From NCBI GenBank assembly GCA_030065095.1, contig JASJDP010000016.1, forward strand, positions 248,001 through 312,000: a stretch of DNA of 64,000 nt. The letters are read 5' to 3'. This stretch comes from Rhodobacter sp. Lineage in GTDB: Bacteria; Pseudomonadota; Alphaproteobacteria; Rhodobacterales; Rhodobacteraceae. This document shows positions 45,977-55,487 of this stretch, in pieces. Each line of letters begins with the position of its first letter. Position 1 is the first letter of the stretch. The notes under the pieces were generated by a model. That model searched no databases. It was not told where the DNA came from and worked only from the letters and a program-made list of their open reading frames with translations. The position numbers and the translations under genes were made by a program.

Positions 45977-46984
45977 ATGAGCGTCGCATACGACACCGAC
46001 ATTCGCGAATATCTCAAGGACTGGACCGCCAAGGACGACCGGATCGGCGCACTCAGCTTCTTTGGCAGCTACGCGGCGTTTCTGCTGGTGTTCTTCGCCA
46101 CGGTGCTGATCGTGGCCTCGCCCTATTGGTGGGCAGCGCCGCCGTTCATCCTGGTCTCGGCCTTTGCCGGTGTGCGCCTTTACGTCCTGCAGCACGATTG
46201 CGGGCATCATTCGCTGTTCTCCAGACGCTGGATGAACGAATGGGCGGGCTATGCCCTGTCGCCGATCACGCTCGCCCCGTTCCGGGCGATGCAGTACAAT
46301 CACAACATGCACCACGCCTATCTCGGCAATCTCGATCACCGCGAGACGACCGAGATCCACACCATGACGCTGCGCGAATGGAACGAGGCGGGACCGTGGA
46401 GGCGCCTGGGCTACCGGCTTTACCGCAATCCGTTCTTTCTGATGCCGATCGGCGGCGTTTTCGTGTTCTTCTTTCACTACCGTTGGCCGAAGAACACGCT
46501 GAAGATCGGCGTCCCGGGCGTTCTGGCGCACAACGCCATGCTCGCAGGCTGGATTTTTCTGCTGTATCTGCTTTTCGGCTGGGTCGGGCCGATCACGCTG
46601 GCCGTCGTCGCCGTCGTCTGCGCCGTGATCGGCGTGTTCCTGGTCTATCTGCAGCACAACTTCGAAGATGCGTATTGGGACCGCAAACCCGATCTCGACT
46701 ACAAGCAGGCCGCGCTGCAGGGGTCGTCTGCGCTGGATCTGGGTCATTGGTGGGACATCGGCACGGGCAACATCGCCTATCACGACATCCATCACTACAA
46801 CCCATCGATCCCGTCCTACGCGCTGCGCAAGTGCCATCACGGGCTGCCGGCGAAATATTCGCCGCGCCGCGTGACGTGGCGCCAGGCGATCGCGAGCCTG
46901 CGCCTGAAGCTCTGGGACGAGGATCAGGCACGCCTGGTTCCCTTCCCGAAGCAGGCCGAACCTGCCGCCGTGCCGGCCGAGTAG
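45977..46984 (+). CDS. Membrane fatty-acid desaturase (second of a tandem pair)
   Basis: A 335-residue paralogue of the preceding desaturase. The His boxes are HDCGHH, HNMHHAYL and YHDIHH, all intact, with hydrophobic segments in the same positions. The ATG at 45977 follows GAGGGAG; a GTG at 45950 is in frame but lacks a ribosome site. The tandem arrangement suggests the two act on different positions or chain lengths, or form a functional pair. It converges with the DUF1289 gene 38 bases beyond its stop. Confidence 0.85.
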   Translation: MSVAYDTDIREYLKDWTAKDDRIGALSFFGSYAAFLLVFFATVLIVASPYWWAAPPFILVSAFAGVRLYVLQHDCGHHSLFSRRWMNEWAGYALSPITLAPFRAMQYNHNMHHAYLGNLDHRETTEIHTMTLREWNEAGPWRRLGYRLYRNPFFLMPIGGVFVFFFHYRWPKNTLKIGVPGVLAHNAMLAGWIFLLYLLFGWVGPITLAVVAVVCAVIGVFLVYLQHNFEDAYWDRKPDLDYKQAALQGSSALDLGHWWDIGTGNIAYHDIHHYNPSIPSYALRKCHHGLPAKYSPRRVTWRQAIASLRLKLWDEDQARLVPFPKQAEPAAVPAE

Positions 46985-47021
46985 CGGGCGTTTGCCATAT
47001 TGTGCGCGCCGTGTGACGCAG

Positions 47022-47270
47022 TCAGTTCGCGGGCCCTGCGTCCCGCTTCAGACGTGCGGCGCGGCCGCCGCGCCGCTGGCGCAACAGCCCGGCACGCGCG
47101 GGCAAGTCCGCCATCACCATGCGCCGCTCCGCCGGCGTCATCCTGGACCAGCGCGCGATCTCGTCGATCGACCGCAGACAGCCGGTGCAAAGCCGCGCCT
47201 CGGGGTGCACCACGCAAATGCGCACGCAGGGCGACTCGATCTCGTCCCGGGTCCAGATGTCGTCTTTCAC
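47022..47270 (-). CDS. DUF1289 small Cys-rich protein
   Basis: An 82-residue protein with the DUF1289 Cys pattern (SPCVRICVVH, then LCTGCLRS), likely binding a metal or iron-sulfur centre, followed by a basic C-terminus. The start GTG overlaps the ruvX stop in a GTGA junction, so it is translationally coupled. DUF1289 proteins have no established function. In-frame upstream sequence would lie inside ruvX and is rejected. Confidence 0.8.
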   Translation of the reverse strand: MKDDIWTRDEIESPCVRICVVHPEARLCTGCLRSIDEIARWSRMTPAERRMVMADLPARAGLLRQRRGGRAARLKRDAGPAN

Positions 47271-47743
47271 GGGGCTTCCCTCAGATGGCGCAGGCGGTCC
47301 AAAACTCCCTGCAGGATATACCCGGCTGCGACATGGTCGATCACCTCTGCGCGACGTTTCCGTGTCGTATCCGCCTCCAACAGCGCCCGCTCGGCGGCCA
47401 CGGTCGACAATCGTTCGTCCCAGAACCCGATCGGCAGGTCGCAAAGCCCCGCCAGATTGCGGGCAAAGGCCCGCGTCGACTGACAGCGCGGTCCCTCGGT
47501 GCCGTCCATGTTGAACGGCAGCCCGAGCACAAACCCTGCCAGATCGCGCTCTGCCGCGATCTGCAACAGCCGCCCTGCATCCGTTGCGAATTTCTTCCGC
47601 CGGATGGTCTCCAGCGGCGTCGCCACCGAAAGCAACGCGTCCGAGACCGCGACACCGATGGTCCGCGTCCCCAGGTCGAGCCCGGCGATCGCCCGGTTGG
47701 GGGGGAGGGCGGCGGCGAAATCGGCGATGTCGTCACAGATCAC
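47267..47743 (-). CDS. ruvX: Holliday-junction resolvase-like RuvX (YqgF)
   Basis: A 158-residue RNase H-fold protein with GLDLGTRTIGVAVSD at the N-terminus, a GLPFNMDGTEG segment and a C-terminal DERLSTVAAE motif. RuvX/YqgF acts in rRNA maturation and possibly junction resolution. Its start GTG overlaps the ccmI stop (GTGA), and its own stop overlaps the next start, giving a fully coupled three-gene unit. Confidence 0.88.
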   Translation of the reverse strand: MICDDIADFAAALPPNRAIAGLDLGTRTIGVAVSDALLSVATPLETIRRKKFATDAGRLLQIAAERDLAGFVLGLPFNMDGTEGPRCQSTRAFARNLAGLCDLPIGFWDERLSTVAAERALLEADTTRKRRAEVIDHVAAGYILQGVLDRLRHLREAP

Positions 47744-48978
47744 TCGGCGACCCCGGCATTGCGGGCGGCCTGCCGGATCGCCTCGACCGCCTGCGGCGCG
47801 TCGGCGAACACCTCCTGCGCCTCGGCCCAGATCGCGCCCGCGCGCTCGGTCTCGCCCAGAACGCCAAGCGCCCCGATCAGCCGGGCCCAGTCCTGCGGCG
47901 GTCCGCCCTCGTCGGCCAGCCGTTCGGCCAGACCGTCGACCATGCCGCGGATCATCGCCTCGCGGTCTTCGGCGCTCATCTCGGCCGCGGCCGCCATATC
48001 GGCGGCACTGGGGCCCGGGCCCGTGGGTGTCGCGGGCGGGCGCGGCGGGACATAGCGCTCGCCGGCCAGTTGCGCCATCTGCCGGATCTGCGCCTCGATC
48101 GGCGGCACCCAGGGCGCGTCCGGCCGGCTTTCGGCCAAAAGCGCCCGCCAGACACGGAACGCCAGATCCGGGCGCCCGGTCTGCGCGTGCAAGAGCCCGG
48201 TGTAATACCGCGCCGGGCCGTTACGCGGCTCCAGCTCCAGCGCCCTGGTCAACGCCGCCTCGGCCTCGGGCGAGACATAGCCGCCCGCCGCCAGCACCAT
48301 CAGGTCGGCCAGCGTGCCGTAGTCATCGGCGATCGCCGCGTCGCCCTTCAGTTCGATCACCCTGGCCTGCGCCAGGTGCGAGGCCGAGAAATTGCCCAAC
48401 CGGGCCTCGTTGCGGGCCAGCAGTTCCTGACCCTGCAGGTCGTCGGGGCTTTCGGCCACGGCCGCGCGCAGCCGGTCCATCAGAGCCAAGAATTCCGGGC
48501 TGGCCTGCGGCACCGAGGGCAGCCCCGCGGCGGCCTGTTCCTCTGCCTCGGCCTGGCCCGGCCGGTCGGCCCGGGCGGCATCGGCCAGCGCGATGCGGGT
48601 TTTGAGCGGCAGGTCCGAATAGCCCGGCGCGCCGATCACGGCGTAAAGCCCCAGCGCGCCGCCCACCAGCACCAAGGCGATCCCGCCCGCAGCGGCCAGC
48701 GACAGCGTCCGGGGGGCCGTGCCTGGCGCACCGGCCCCCGACGCTGCCTTGTCGGCCTCCAGCAGCCGACGCGAGATCTCGACCCGCACGCGCCCCGCCT
48801 CGTCCTCGGTCACCACGCCGCGGGCAAGGTCGCGCTCGACCTCGCGCAGCTGGTCGCGGTAAACCTGCACGTCATGGGCCGGTTCCCGGTCGGAGGCGGC
48901 GCGCGCACGCATCAGCGCCATGACCAGCAGCCCGGCGACGGCCAGGGTCAGCGCGGCGGCGATCAGCCAGAACAGCAT
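47740..48978 (-). CDS. ccmI: Cytochrome c maturation protein CcmI
   Basis: A 412-residue membrane protein. Two helices (residues ~3-23 and ~93-113) flank a cytosolic loop with the family motif VYRDQLREVERDLARG, and the periplasmic part carries TPR-like repeats (ALELEPRNGPARYYTGLLHA). CcmI holds apocytochrome c for haem ligation. The start is the ATG at 48978. It heads the ccmI-ruvX-DUF1289 unit and is divergent from soxB. The other ccm genes are not in the window. Confidence 0.88.
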   Translation of the reverse strand: MLFWLIAAALTLAVAGLLVMALMRARAASDREPAHDVQVYRDQLREVERDLARGVVTEDEAGRVRVEISRRLLEADKAASGAGAPGTAPRTLSLAAAGGIALVLVGGALGLYAVIGAPGYSDLPLKTRIALADAARADRPGQAEAEEQAAAGLPSVPQASPEFLALMDRLRAAVAESPDDLQGQELLARNEARLGNFSASHLAQARVIELKGDAAIADDYGTLADLMVLAAGGYVSPEAEAALTRALELEPRNGPARYYTGLLHAQTGRPDLAFRVWRALLAESRPDAPWVPPIEAQIRQMAQLAGERYVPPRPPATPTGPGPSAADMAAAAEMSAEDREAMIRGMVDGLAERLADEGGPPQDWARLIGALGVLGETERAGAIWAEAQEVFADAPQAVEAIRQAARNAGVAE

Positions 48979-49178
48979 GTTGCACCCATCGTCATGGCTT
49001 TCCATGTAGAACGCCTGTCCCCCCGGCAAAACCCCCAAAGCGGGACAGGATGCCTCACGCCCGCGGCCCCCATGTCGTTTATCGGGGGCCGAGTGCCGCG
49101 ATGCGTCTTGGCAGTGCGGGCCGCGGATTCCATAACCCTCAGCGGGCCCTTGCGCCCGACAAGGGGATTCGAGCCAGA

Positions 49179-50423
49179 ATGAAACGCTATTCCGCCTTTG
49201 CCATCGCCCGCGAAGCGCTGCGCGGCCATACCGGCTGGGACCGGGCCTGGGGCAGCCCCCAGCCGAAGGACCGCTATGACGTCGTGATCATCGGCGCCGG
49301 GGGCCACGGGCTGGCGACGGCCTATTACCTGGGCAAGAACCACGGGGTGAAGAACGTCGCGATCCTGGAAAAGGGCTGGCTCGGTGGCGGCAATACGGGC
49401 CGCAACACCACGATCATCCGGTCGAACTACCTGCAGGACGCCTCTGCCGCGATCTACGAGAAATCCCGGTCGCTTTACGAAACCCTCAGCCAGGATCTGA
49501 ACTACAACGTGATGTTCAGCCCCCGCGGCGTGATGATGCTGGCCCAGACCCAGCACGAGATCCGCGGCTATCGGCGCACCGCGCATGCCAATGCGTTGCA
49601 GGGCGTGGCGACCGAATTCATCGGGCCGCAAAGGGTCAAGGAGCTGTGCCCGATCATCAATATCGACGGCCCGCGCTATCCGGTTCTCGGCGCGCTCTGG
49701 CAGCCGCGCGGCGGCACCGCGCGGCACGATGCGGTGGCCTGGGGCTATGCGCGGGCCTGCTCGGCCATGGGCATGCATGTGATCCAGAAATGCGAGGTCA
49801 CCGGCGTGAAGACCGAGGGCGGCAAGGTCACCGGCGTGGCGACCACACGCGGCGATATCGCCTGCGGCAAGCTGGGCATCGTCGTGGCCGGGCATTCCGG
49901 CGTGGTGGCCGAGATGGCGGGGTTCCGGCTGCCGGTCGAATCCGTTGCGCTGCAGGCGCTGGTCAGCGAACCGATCAAGCCCTGCATGGACGTCGTCGTG
50001 ATGGCCAACACGGTGCACGGCTATATGAGCCAGTCCGACAAGGGCGAGATGGTGATCGGCGGCGGCGCGGACGGCTATAACAACTATACCCAGCGCGGGT
50101 CGTTCCACCATATCGAGGAAACCGTGCGCGCGCTGGTCGAGACCTTCCCGATGATCAGCCGGCTGAAGATGCTGCGGCAATGGGGCGGGATCGTCGACAT
50201 GACCGGCGACCGCTCTCCGATCCTGTCGAAGACGCCGGTGGAGGGCGTGTTCATCAACTGCGGCTGGGGCACCGGCGGGTTCAAGGCGATCCCCGGCTCG
50301 GGCTGGGGCTTTGCCGAACTGATGGCCAAGGGCGCCTCGCCGCTGACCGCCGAGTTCGGGCTGGAGCGGTTCCGCGAGGGGCGGTTCATCGACGAAAGCG
50401 TCGCGGCGGGTGTGGCGCATTGA
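49179..50423 (+). CDS. soxB: Sarcosine oxidase, beta subunit
   Basis: The 414-residue catalytic subunit of heterotetrameric sarcosine oxidase, which oxidatively demethylates N-methylglycine, yielding glycine, H2O2 and a C1 unit. The FAD dinucleotide fold starts with VVIIGAGGHGLATAYYLG (residues ~35-52), and the His that carries covalent FMN in this family is His183 in TARHDAVAW. The start is the ATG at 49179. It is separated from soxD by almost 1 kb with two small genes, which is unusual. Confidence 0.95.
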   Translation: MKRYSAFAIAREALRGHTGWDRAWGSPQPKDRYDVVIIGAGGHGLATAYYLGKNHGVKNVAILEKGWLGGGNTGRNTTIIRSNYLQDASAAIYEKSRSLYETLSQDLNYNVMFSPRGVMMLAQTQHEIRGYRRTAHANALQGVATEFIGPQRVKELCPIINIDGPRYPVLGALWQPRGGTARHDAVAWGYARACSAMGMHVIQKCEVTGVKTEGGKVTGVATTRGDIACGKLGIVVAGHSGVVAEMAGFRLPVESVALQALVSEPIKPCMDVVVMANTVHGYMSQSDKGEMVIGGGADGYNNYTQRGSFHHIEETVRALVETFPMISRLKMLRQWGGIVDMTGDRSPILSKTPVEGVFINCGWGTGGFKAIPGSGWGFAELMAKGASPLTAEFGLERFREGRFIDESVAAGVAH

Positions 50424-50441
50424 TGTCCGCCGGGGCCAACT

Positions 50442-50482
50442 TTCTTCGAAGAATTTCGCCAAGAATTTTTGAAGATTCTTGG
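50442..50482. repeat. Two inverted repeats after soxB
   Basis: TTCTTCGAAGAA (50442-50453) is a perfect palindrome. Immediately after it, CCAAGAAT (50459-50466) and ATTCTTGG (50475-50482) form a hairpin with an 8-base loop. They are AT-rich and start about 20 bases after the soxB stop. They could attenuate transcription towards soxDAG or be a dispersed intergenic repeat of this lineage. Confidence 0.45.
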
Positions 50483-50780
50483 GCCCTGGCAGATACTACG
50501 CGTTGCTTTGGGCGGCAGTGTCGACCGGGTCGAGATGCCGCTGCAGCAGCGGCGCAAGCTGGAATCGGCGGTGCGGCCTTGTCGCGACCGGTTGCGAAGC
50601 TGACGGGATGGGCGGGCTGGTGAACAACCCAAGGGCGAATTTGAGCGTTTCGGCAATCTCTAGCCGGGCATTCGGGGCGGTATTCGCGGCATCCGGCGCA
50701 AACCGGCCGGGGAATTCCGCCTATCTTCCCAAACGCGCGCCCGTAACTGCAGGATCGGGTCCTCGAAAGGAGGACACATC

Positions 50781-51035
50781 ATGTCTGACGATTATCTGCG
50801 CCCGAACCCGGGCAGGGCCAGCCGCATGGCCGGTTCTGAAACGGGCGGCGGCGGATTCTGGATCCTCGTTGCCGGGATCGCCGTCGTCCTGCTCTTCGCC
50901 GCGATCTTCATCAGCGGCAGCACGGGCCTCGATCCCGCCGGTCCCGAGATTGCGCCGGCGGGGATTGGGGACCCTGCCGATGTCGCGCCTCAATCCGGCA
51001 CCCCCCCGGCCGCGCCCGTCGAGGACATCCAGTAG
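50781..51035 (+). CDS. Small single-TM protein between soxB and soxD
   Basis: An 84-residue protein with a polar Gly-rich N-terminus, one membrane helix (FWILVAGIAVVLLFAAIF) and a Pro/Ala-rich tail likely in the periplasm. The ATG at 50781 has a consensus AGGAGG eight bases upstream, which makes it a convincing gene. There is no known domain. It is preceded by about 360 bases that contain hairpins but no other gene. Confidence 0.6.
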   Translation: MSDDYLRPNPGRASRMAGSETGGGGFWILVAGIAVVLLFAAIFISGSTGLDPAGPEIAPAGIGDPADVAPQSGTPPAAPVEDIQ

Positions 51036-51179
51036 CGGCCAAATCGCAGCGGACCGGGGCGCGACGCCGCCCCGGTCCACCTCTCCGGTTCCACGGACCG
51101 TGTGCGCCGCGCCGGCGTTGGTCTTGCCTTCGCGCGGTCGCGCCATATCTGGCGGCAGGCAATCAACCGACGGCCCGCC

Positions 51180-51365
51180 ATGCACGCAATTCTCTCCCGA
51201 ATACCGACCAAAGACGCCCTGCACCGCAGGCTGCCGGCCATTGCCGGCTTTACCTTCGGCGTGGCCGTCACGCTTTGTGCCGGAGCGCTGTTTTCGGTCA
51301 TCTACACCGGACAGGGGCTCAGCCACGTGCCCGTCGAGATCCCGCCGGTCTACCCCAACTTTTGA
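51180..51365 (+). CDS. Small single-TM protein upstream of soxD
   Basis: A 61-residue protein with one hydrophobic helix (IAGFTFGVAVTLCAGALFSV) and a short periplasmic tail ending in PPVYPNF. The start is uncertain: the ATG at 51180 lacks a clear ribosome site, and a GTG or ATG upstream of it gives an Arg-rich extension. It ends 33 bases before soxD. Function unknown. Confidence 0.4.
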   Translation: MHAILSRIPTKDALHRRLPAIAGFTFGVAVTLCAGALFSVIYTGQGLSHVPVEIPPVYPNF

Positions 51366-51398
51366 CCCAAGGGACGGCGGCGTCCCGGAAGGACGCCC

Positions 51399-51728
51399 AT
51401 GCTGATCCTGCACTGTCCCTATTGCGGCGTCGACGCCGACGAAACCGAGCTTTCCCCCGGCGGCGAGGCGCATCTGAAACGGGCCGGGCCAGGCACGCCG
51501 GACGATGCCTTCGAGCGCTACCTGTTCCACCGCGAAAACCCCAAGGGCGTGCATTTCGAACGCTGGCGGCATGCCAGCGGCTGCGGCAAGTGGTTCCACG
51601 CCGCCCGCTGCACGGTGACGATGGAGGTGTTCGGCACATACCCGGCGCAGGTCACCGAGCCGCCGCAGGAGATTTGCGACAGGATCACCGGCAAACGCCC
51701 GGGCTGGTCGTGGGGGGCCTTCTCATGA
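51399..51728 (+). CDS. soxD: Sarcosine oxidase, delta subunit
   Basis: A 109-residue zinc-binding subunit. The Cys motif HCPYCGVD at the N-terminus and the later HASGCGKWFHAARCT segment supply the zinc ligands, and the family's LYHR-like segment appears as YLFHRENPKG. The start ATG has GGAAGGA upstream. Its stop overlaps the soxA start (ATGA), giving coupled translation of the D and A subunits. Confidence 0.93.
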   Translation: MLILHCPYCGVDADETELSPGGEAHLKRAGPGTPDDAFERYLFHRENPKGVHFERWRHASGCGKWFHAARCTVTMEVFGTYPAQVTEPPQEICDRITGKRPGWSWGAFS

Positions 51729-54700
51729 GCACGCGGCTGGCATCAGGCGGGCGTCTGCTCGACCGCAGCAAGGCGGTGGACTTCACCTTCAACGGCAAGC
51801 GCATGCGGGGCTTTGCCGGCGACACGCTGGCCTCGGCCCTGCTGGCCAACGGCCAGACGCTGGTCGGCCGGTCGTTCAAGTACCACCGCCCGCGCGGCAT
51901 CGTCGCGAGCGGGGCGGAAGAGCCGAACGCGCTGGTGAACCTCGGCCAGGGACCACGGCACGAGCCGAACCAGCGCGCGACCACGACCGAGCTGTTCGAC
52001 GGGCTGCGCGCGACCAGCCAGAACCACTGGCCGAGCCTGGAATTCGACGTCGGCGTCATCAACAACTACGCCAGCCGGTTCTTGCCGGCGGGGTTCTATT
52101 ACAAGACCTTCATGGCGCCGCGGCCCGCCTGGAAGCATGTGTTCGAACCCTTCATCCGGCAGTCGGCGGGCCTCGGGAAGGCGCCGAAGGACCGCGACGC
52201 GGATATCTACGAACACTTCTACGCCCATGTGGACGTACTGGTGATCGGCGGCGGCATCGCCGGCCTTGCCGCCGCGCGGCAGGCCGGTGCGGCGGGGGCA
52301 CGGGTTTTGCTGATCGAGCAGACCGCCCATTGGGGCGGACGTGCGCCGGTGGATGGGGCCGAGATCGACGGGATGCCAGCCGCAGAGTGGGTGAACGACA
52401 CCGTCGAAGCGCTTGAGGCCGAAGAGAATATCCGCCTGCGCAGGCGCTGTATGGGGGCCGGGATCTATGATCATGGTTACGTCATGGCCTACGAGCGGCT
52501 CGGCGATCACGATCCTCAGGAGGGCCTGCCGCGGCACCGGTTGTGGAAGATCCGGGCGAAACAGGTGGTCACGGCCACCGGCGCCATCGAGCGGCCGCTG
52601 AGTTTCGCGGGCAACGATCTGCCCGGTGTGATGCTGGCGGGTGCGATCCGGGATTACGTGGTGAACTGGGGCGTCAGCCCCGGCGACCGCACCGTGGTGG
52701 TGACCAACAACGACGATGCCTACCGCACGGCGCTGGCGCTGAAACAGGCGGGACTCGAGGTGCCCGCGATCATCGACGCCCGGCCTGCGCCGGCATCCCC
52801 CCTGATCCAGGCGGCGCGCGATCTGGGCATAAAGGTCGAGACCGGCCGCGCGGTGGCCAAGGTCAAGGGCCGCGCGCGGGTCGAGGGCGTGGCGGTTTCC
52901 GCCCAGGCGGGCGAGGGTGCGGCGCTGCAGGATATCACCTGCGATGCGGTGGCGATGTCGGGCGGCTGGTCGCCGGTGGTGCACCTGTGGTCCCATTGCG
53001 GCGGCAAGCTGGTCTGGGATGAAGAGAACGCGCATTTCCGCCCCGATGTCGCTCGGCCGCCGATCGGCGCCGACGGTGCGGGATTCGTTCGCGCTGCCGG
53101 GATCGCCAACGGGGCGATGGGCACGCGGGACGTGCTGGCCGATGCCGATGCCCAGGGGCGGGCCGCTGCGCTGGCCTGCGGGCACAAGCGGCGCAAGAAG
53201 ACGGCGCCAAGCGCTGCTGCCGAAGAGGCCGCGCCGTTGGAACCGGTCTGGCTGATGCCGCAGGGTGCCGGGGCTGCCTTACGCGCCAAGATGTGGCTGG
53301 ATTTCCAGAACGACGTGAAGGTGTCGGATGTGCAACTGGCCGCGCGCGAAGGGTTCGAAAGCGTCGAACACACCAAGCGCTACACCACGTTGGGCATGGC
53401 TACAGATCAAGGAAAACTCAGCAATATCAACGGTCTTGCGGTGCTTTCTCAGAGTTTGAATGAGGAGATTCCGCAGGTTGGCACCACCACGTTCCGCCCG
53501 CCCTACACACCGATTTCGATGGGGGCGATTGCGGGTGAGGCACGAGGCGCGATCTTTCAGCCGCTGCGCCGCACGCCGATGCACGATTGGCACGCCGAAA
53601 ACGGCGCCTATTGGGAACCGGTGGGCCATTGGCGGCGGCCCTATTGCTATCAGCGGCCTGGCGAAAGCGTCGAAGAGGCCGTGCAGCGCGAGGTGCGCAA
53701 TACCCGCGAAAATCTCGGGCTGCTGGATGCCTCGACGCTTGGCAAGATCCTGGTGAAGGGGGCCGATGCGGGCAAGTTCCTCGACATGATGCACACCAAC
53801 ATGATGTCGACGCTGAAGCCGGGGCGCTGCCGCTATGGGCTGATGTGCACCGAGAACGGGTTTCTGACCGATGACGGCGTGGTGGCCCGGATCGACGACG
53901 AGACGTTCCTGTGCCACACAACCACGGGCGGCGCCGATCGGATCCATGCCCATATGGAGGAATGGCTGCAGACCGAGTGGTGGGACTGGAAGGTCTGGAC
54001 CGCGAACCTGACCGAGCAATACGCGCAGGTGGCCGTCGTCGGCCCCAAGGCCCGCGAGGTGCTGGACCTGATGGGCGGCATGGACCTGTCGGCCGGGGCG
54101 CTGCCCTTCATGGGGTGGGCCGATGGCCAGATCGGTGACTTCAAGGTCCGCGTCTACCGCATTAGTTTCTCAGGGGAACTGTCGTTCGAGATTGCCGTCG
54201 ATGCCCATCGGGGCCGGGCCTTTTGGGACGCGCTTCTCGAGGCGGGCGCCGGGTTCGGCGTGATGCCGTACGGCACCGAGGCCCTGCATATCATGCGGGC
54301 CGAGAAGGGCTTTATCATGATCGGCGACGAGACCGACGGCACGGTGATCCCGCAGGATCTGGGACTCGATTGGGCGATCTCGAAGAAAAAGACCGACTAT
54401 CTGGGCAAGCGCGCGCAGGAGCGGACCCATATGACCGATCCGGACCGGTGGAAGCTGGTGGGCCTGGAAACGCTCGATGGATCGGTCCTGCCGGATGGGG
54501 CCTATGCCACCGCGCCGGACAGCAATGCCAACGGCCAGCGCAACGTGCAGGGACGCGTGACATCGACGTACCACTCGCCGACGCTGAACAGGGGCATCGC
54601 CATGGGGCTGGTGAAACACGGACCCGACCGCATGGGCGAGGTATTGGAGTTCCCGCGCACCGATGGCGGCAAAGCGGCCGTCAAGGCGAAGATCGTCAGC

Positions 54701-54742
54701 CCGGTCTTCTACGACCCGGACGGGGAGAAGCAGAATGTCTGA
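51725..54742 (+). CDS. soxA: Sarcosine oxidase, alpha subunit
   Basis: The 1005-residue large subunit. An N-terminal ferredoxin-like domain (VDFTFNGKRMRGFAGDTL) is followed by a Rossmann NAD-binding module starting VLVIGGGIAGLAAARQAG near residue 175. A C-terminal folate-binding domain of the glycine-cleavage T-protein type comes last (from about residue 620; LDASTLGKILVKGADAGKF). That domain accepts the one-carbon unit on tetrahydrofolate. The length is normal. The stop overlaps the soxG start. Confidence 0.95.
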   Translation: MSTRLASGGRLLDRSKAVDFTFNGKRMRGFAGDTLASALLANGQTLVGRSFKYHRPRGIVASGAEEPNALVNLGQGPRHEPNQRATTTELFDGLRATSQNHWPSLEFDVGVINNYASRFLPAGFYYKTFMAPRPAWKHVFEPFIRQSAGLGKAPKDRDADIYEHFYAHVDVLVIGGGIAGLAAARQAGAAGARVLLIEQTAHWGGRAPVDGAEIDGMPAAEWVNDTVEALEAEENIRLRRRCMGAGIYDHGYVMAYERLGDHDPQEGLPRHRLWKIRAKQVVTATGAIERPLSFAGNDLPGVMLAGAIRDYVVNWGVSPGDRTVVVTNNDDAYRTALALKQAGLEVPAIIDARPAPASPLIQAARDLGIKVETGRAVAKVKGRARVEGVAVSAQAGEGAALQDITCDAVAMSGGWSPVVHLWSHCGGKLVWDEENAHFRPDVARPPIGADGAGFVRAAGIANGAMGTRDVLADADAQGRAAALACGHKRRKKTAPSAAAEEAAPLEPVWLMPQGAGAALRAKMWLDFQNDVKVSDVQLAAREGFESVEHTKRYTTLGMATDQGKLSNINGLAVLSQSLNEEIPQVGTTTFRPPYTPISMGAIAGEARGAIFQPLRRTPMHDWHAENGAYWEPVGHWRRPYCYQRPGESVEEAVQREVRNTRENLGLLDASTLGKILVKGADAGKFLDMMHTNMMSTLKPGRCRYGLMCTENGFLTDDGVVARIDDETFLCHTTTGGADRIHAHMEEWLQTEWWDWKVWTANLTEQYAQVAVVGPKAREVLDLMGGMDLSAGALPFMGWADGQIGDFKVRVYRISFSGELSFEIAVDAHRGRAFWDALLEAGAGFGVMPYGTEALHIMRAEKGFIMIGDETDGTVIPQDLGLDWAISKKKTDYLGKRAQERTHMTDPDRWKLVGLETLDGSVLPDGAYATAPDSNANGQRNVQGRVTSTYHSPTLNRGIAMGLVKHGPDRMGEVLEFPRTDGGKAAVKAKIVSPVFYDPDGEKQNV

Positions 54743-55301
54743 GCCGGTCTCTGCGCTGCAGGGCGCGATCTTCGAAGGCTTGGTGAAAGTCGAGGAAGCC
54801 GGTCCGTGCGGGATGATCACGCTGCGGGGCGATCTCGCCTCGACGCAAGTGAAGACCGCGGCCACCGGTGTTGCGGGCGTGGATTTTCCCGGGCAGGGCG
54901 AGGCGAACTGCGCGGGCGACAAGGGTCTTTGCTGGATGTCGCCCGACGAGATTCTGGTGCTGTGTCCGTACGATCAGGCCGGCGCCGGGGTTGCCGCCAT
55001 CGATAAACTTCTGGCCGGCACGCATTACCTGGCGACCAACGTGTCGGACGCCCGTGCGCGGTTCGTCGTCTCGGGTCTCGACGCCCGCGAGGTCCTTGCC
55101 AAGCTGACGCCGGCCGACATGTCACCCGCGGGCTTTGCCCCGGGGCGGTTCCGCCGCACCCGCCTGGCACAGGTGCCGGCGGCGTTCTGGATGCGCGACG
55201 AGCACATGTTCGAGGTGATATGCTTCCGCTCGGTCGCGCAATATGTCTTCGACATCCTGACGGCGGCCGCGACCCCCGGCAGCGAAGTCGGGTTTTTCTG
55301 A
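54735..55301 (+). CDS. soxG: Sarcosine oxidase, gamma subunit
   Basis: A 188-residue subunit resembling the N-terminal half of the T-protein fold, with the family segment CWMSPDEILVLCPYDQA and a conserved C-terminal FEVICFRSVAQYVFDIL. It completes the soxB-D-A-G set. The ATG at 54735 lies inside the end of soxA. The enzyme is cytosolic and its H2O2 by-product may explain a nearby oxidative-stress gene, though sodB handles superoxide rather than peroxide. Confidence 0.92.
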   Translation: MSEPVSALQGAIFEGLVKVEEAGPCGMITLRGDLASTQVKTAATGVAGVDFPGQGEANCAGDKGLCWMSPDEILVLCPYDQAGAGVAAIDKLLAGTHYLATNVSDARARFVVSGLDAREVLAKLTPADMSPAGFAPGRFRRTRLAQVPAAFWMRDEHMFEVICFRSVAQYVFDILTAAATPGSEVGFF

Positions 55302-55487
55302 GCGGGCGGATTTCCGGCGGAAGCGCCTGCGGCGCTGCATCGTTCTCCCCGTCTTCGCCTCCGGCTGCGACGGGGCCCCGCCGCCGCTTGTGCCGTTGCG
55401 GACCGGGTTCGGGGTGGCGCGGAGTGCCGATTGACGGCATTCTGCCGGAACGCCCGCCCCGGGCGCGGTCAACGGAGGGTCCGAGCG

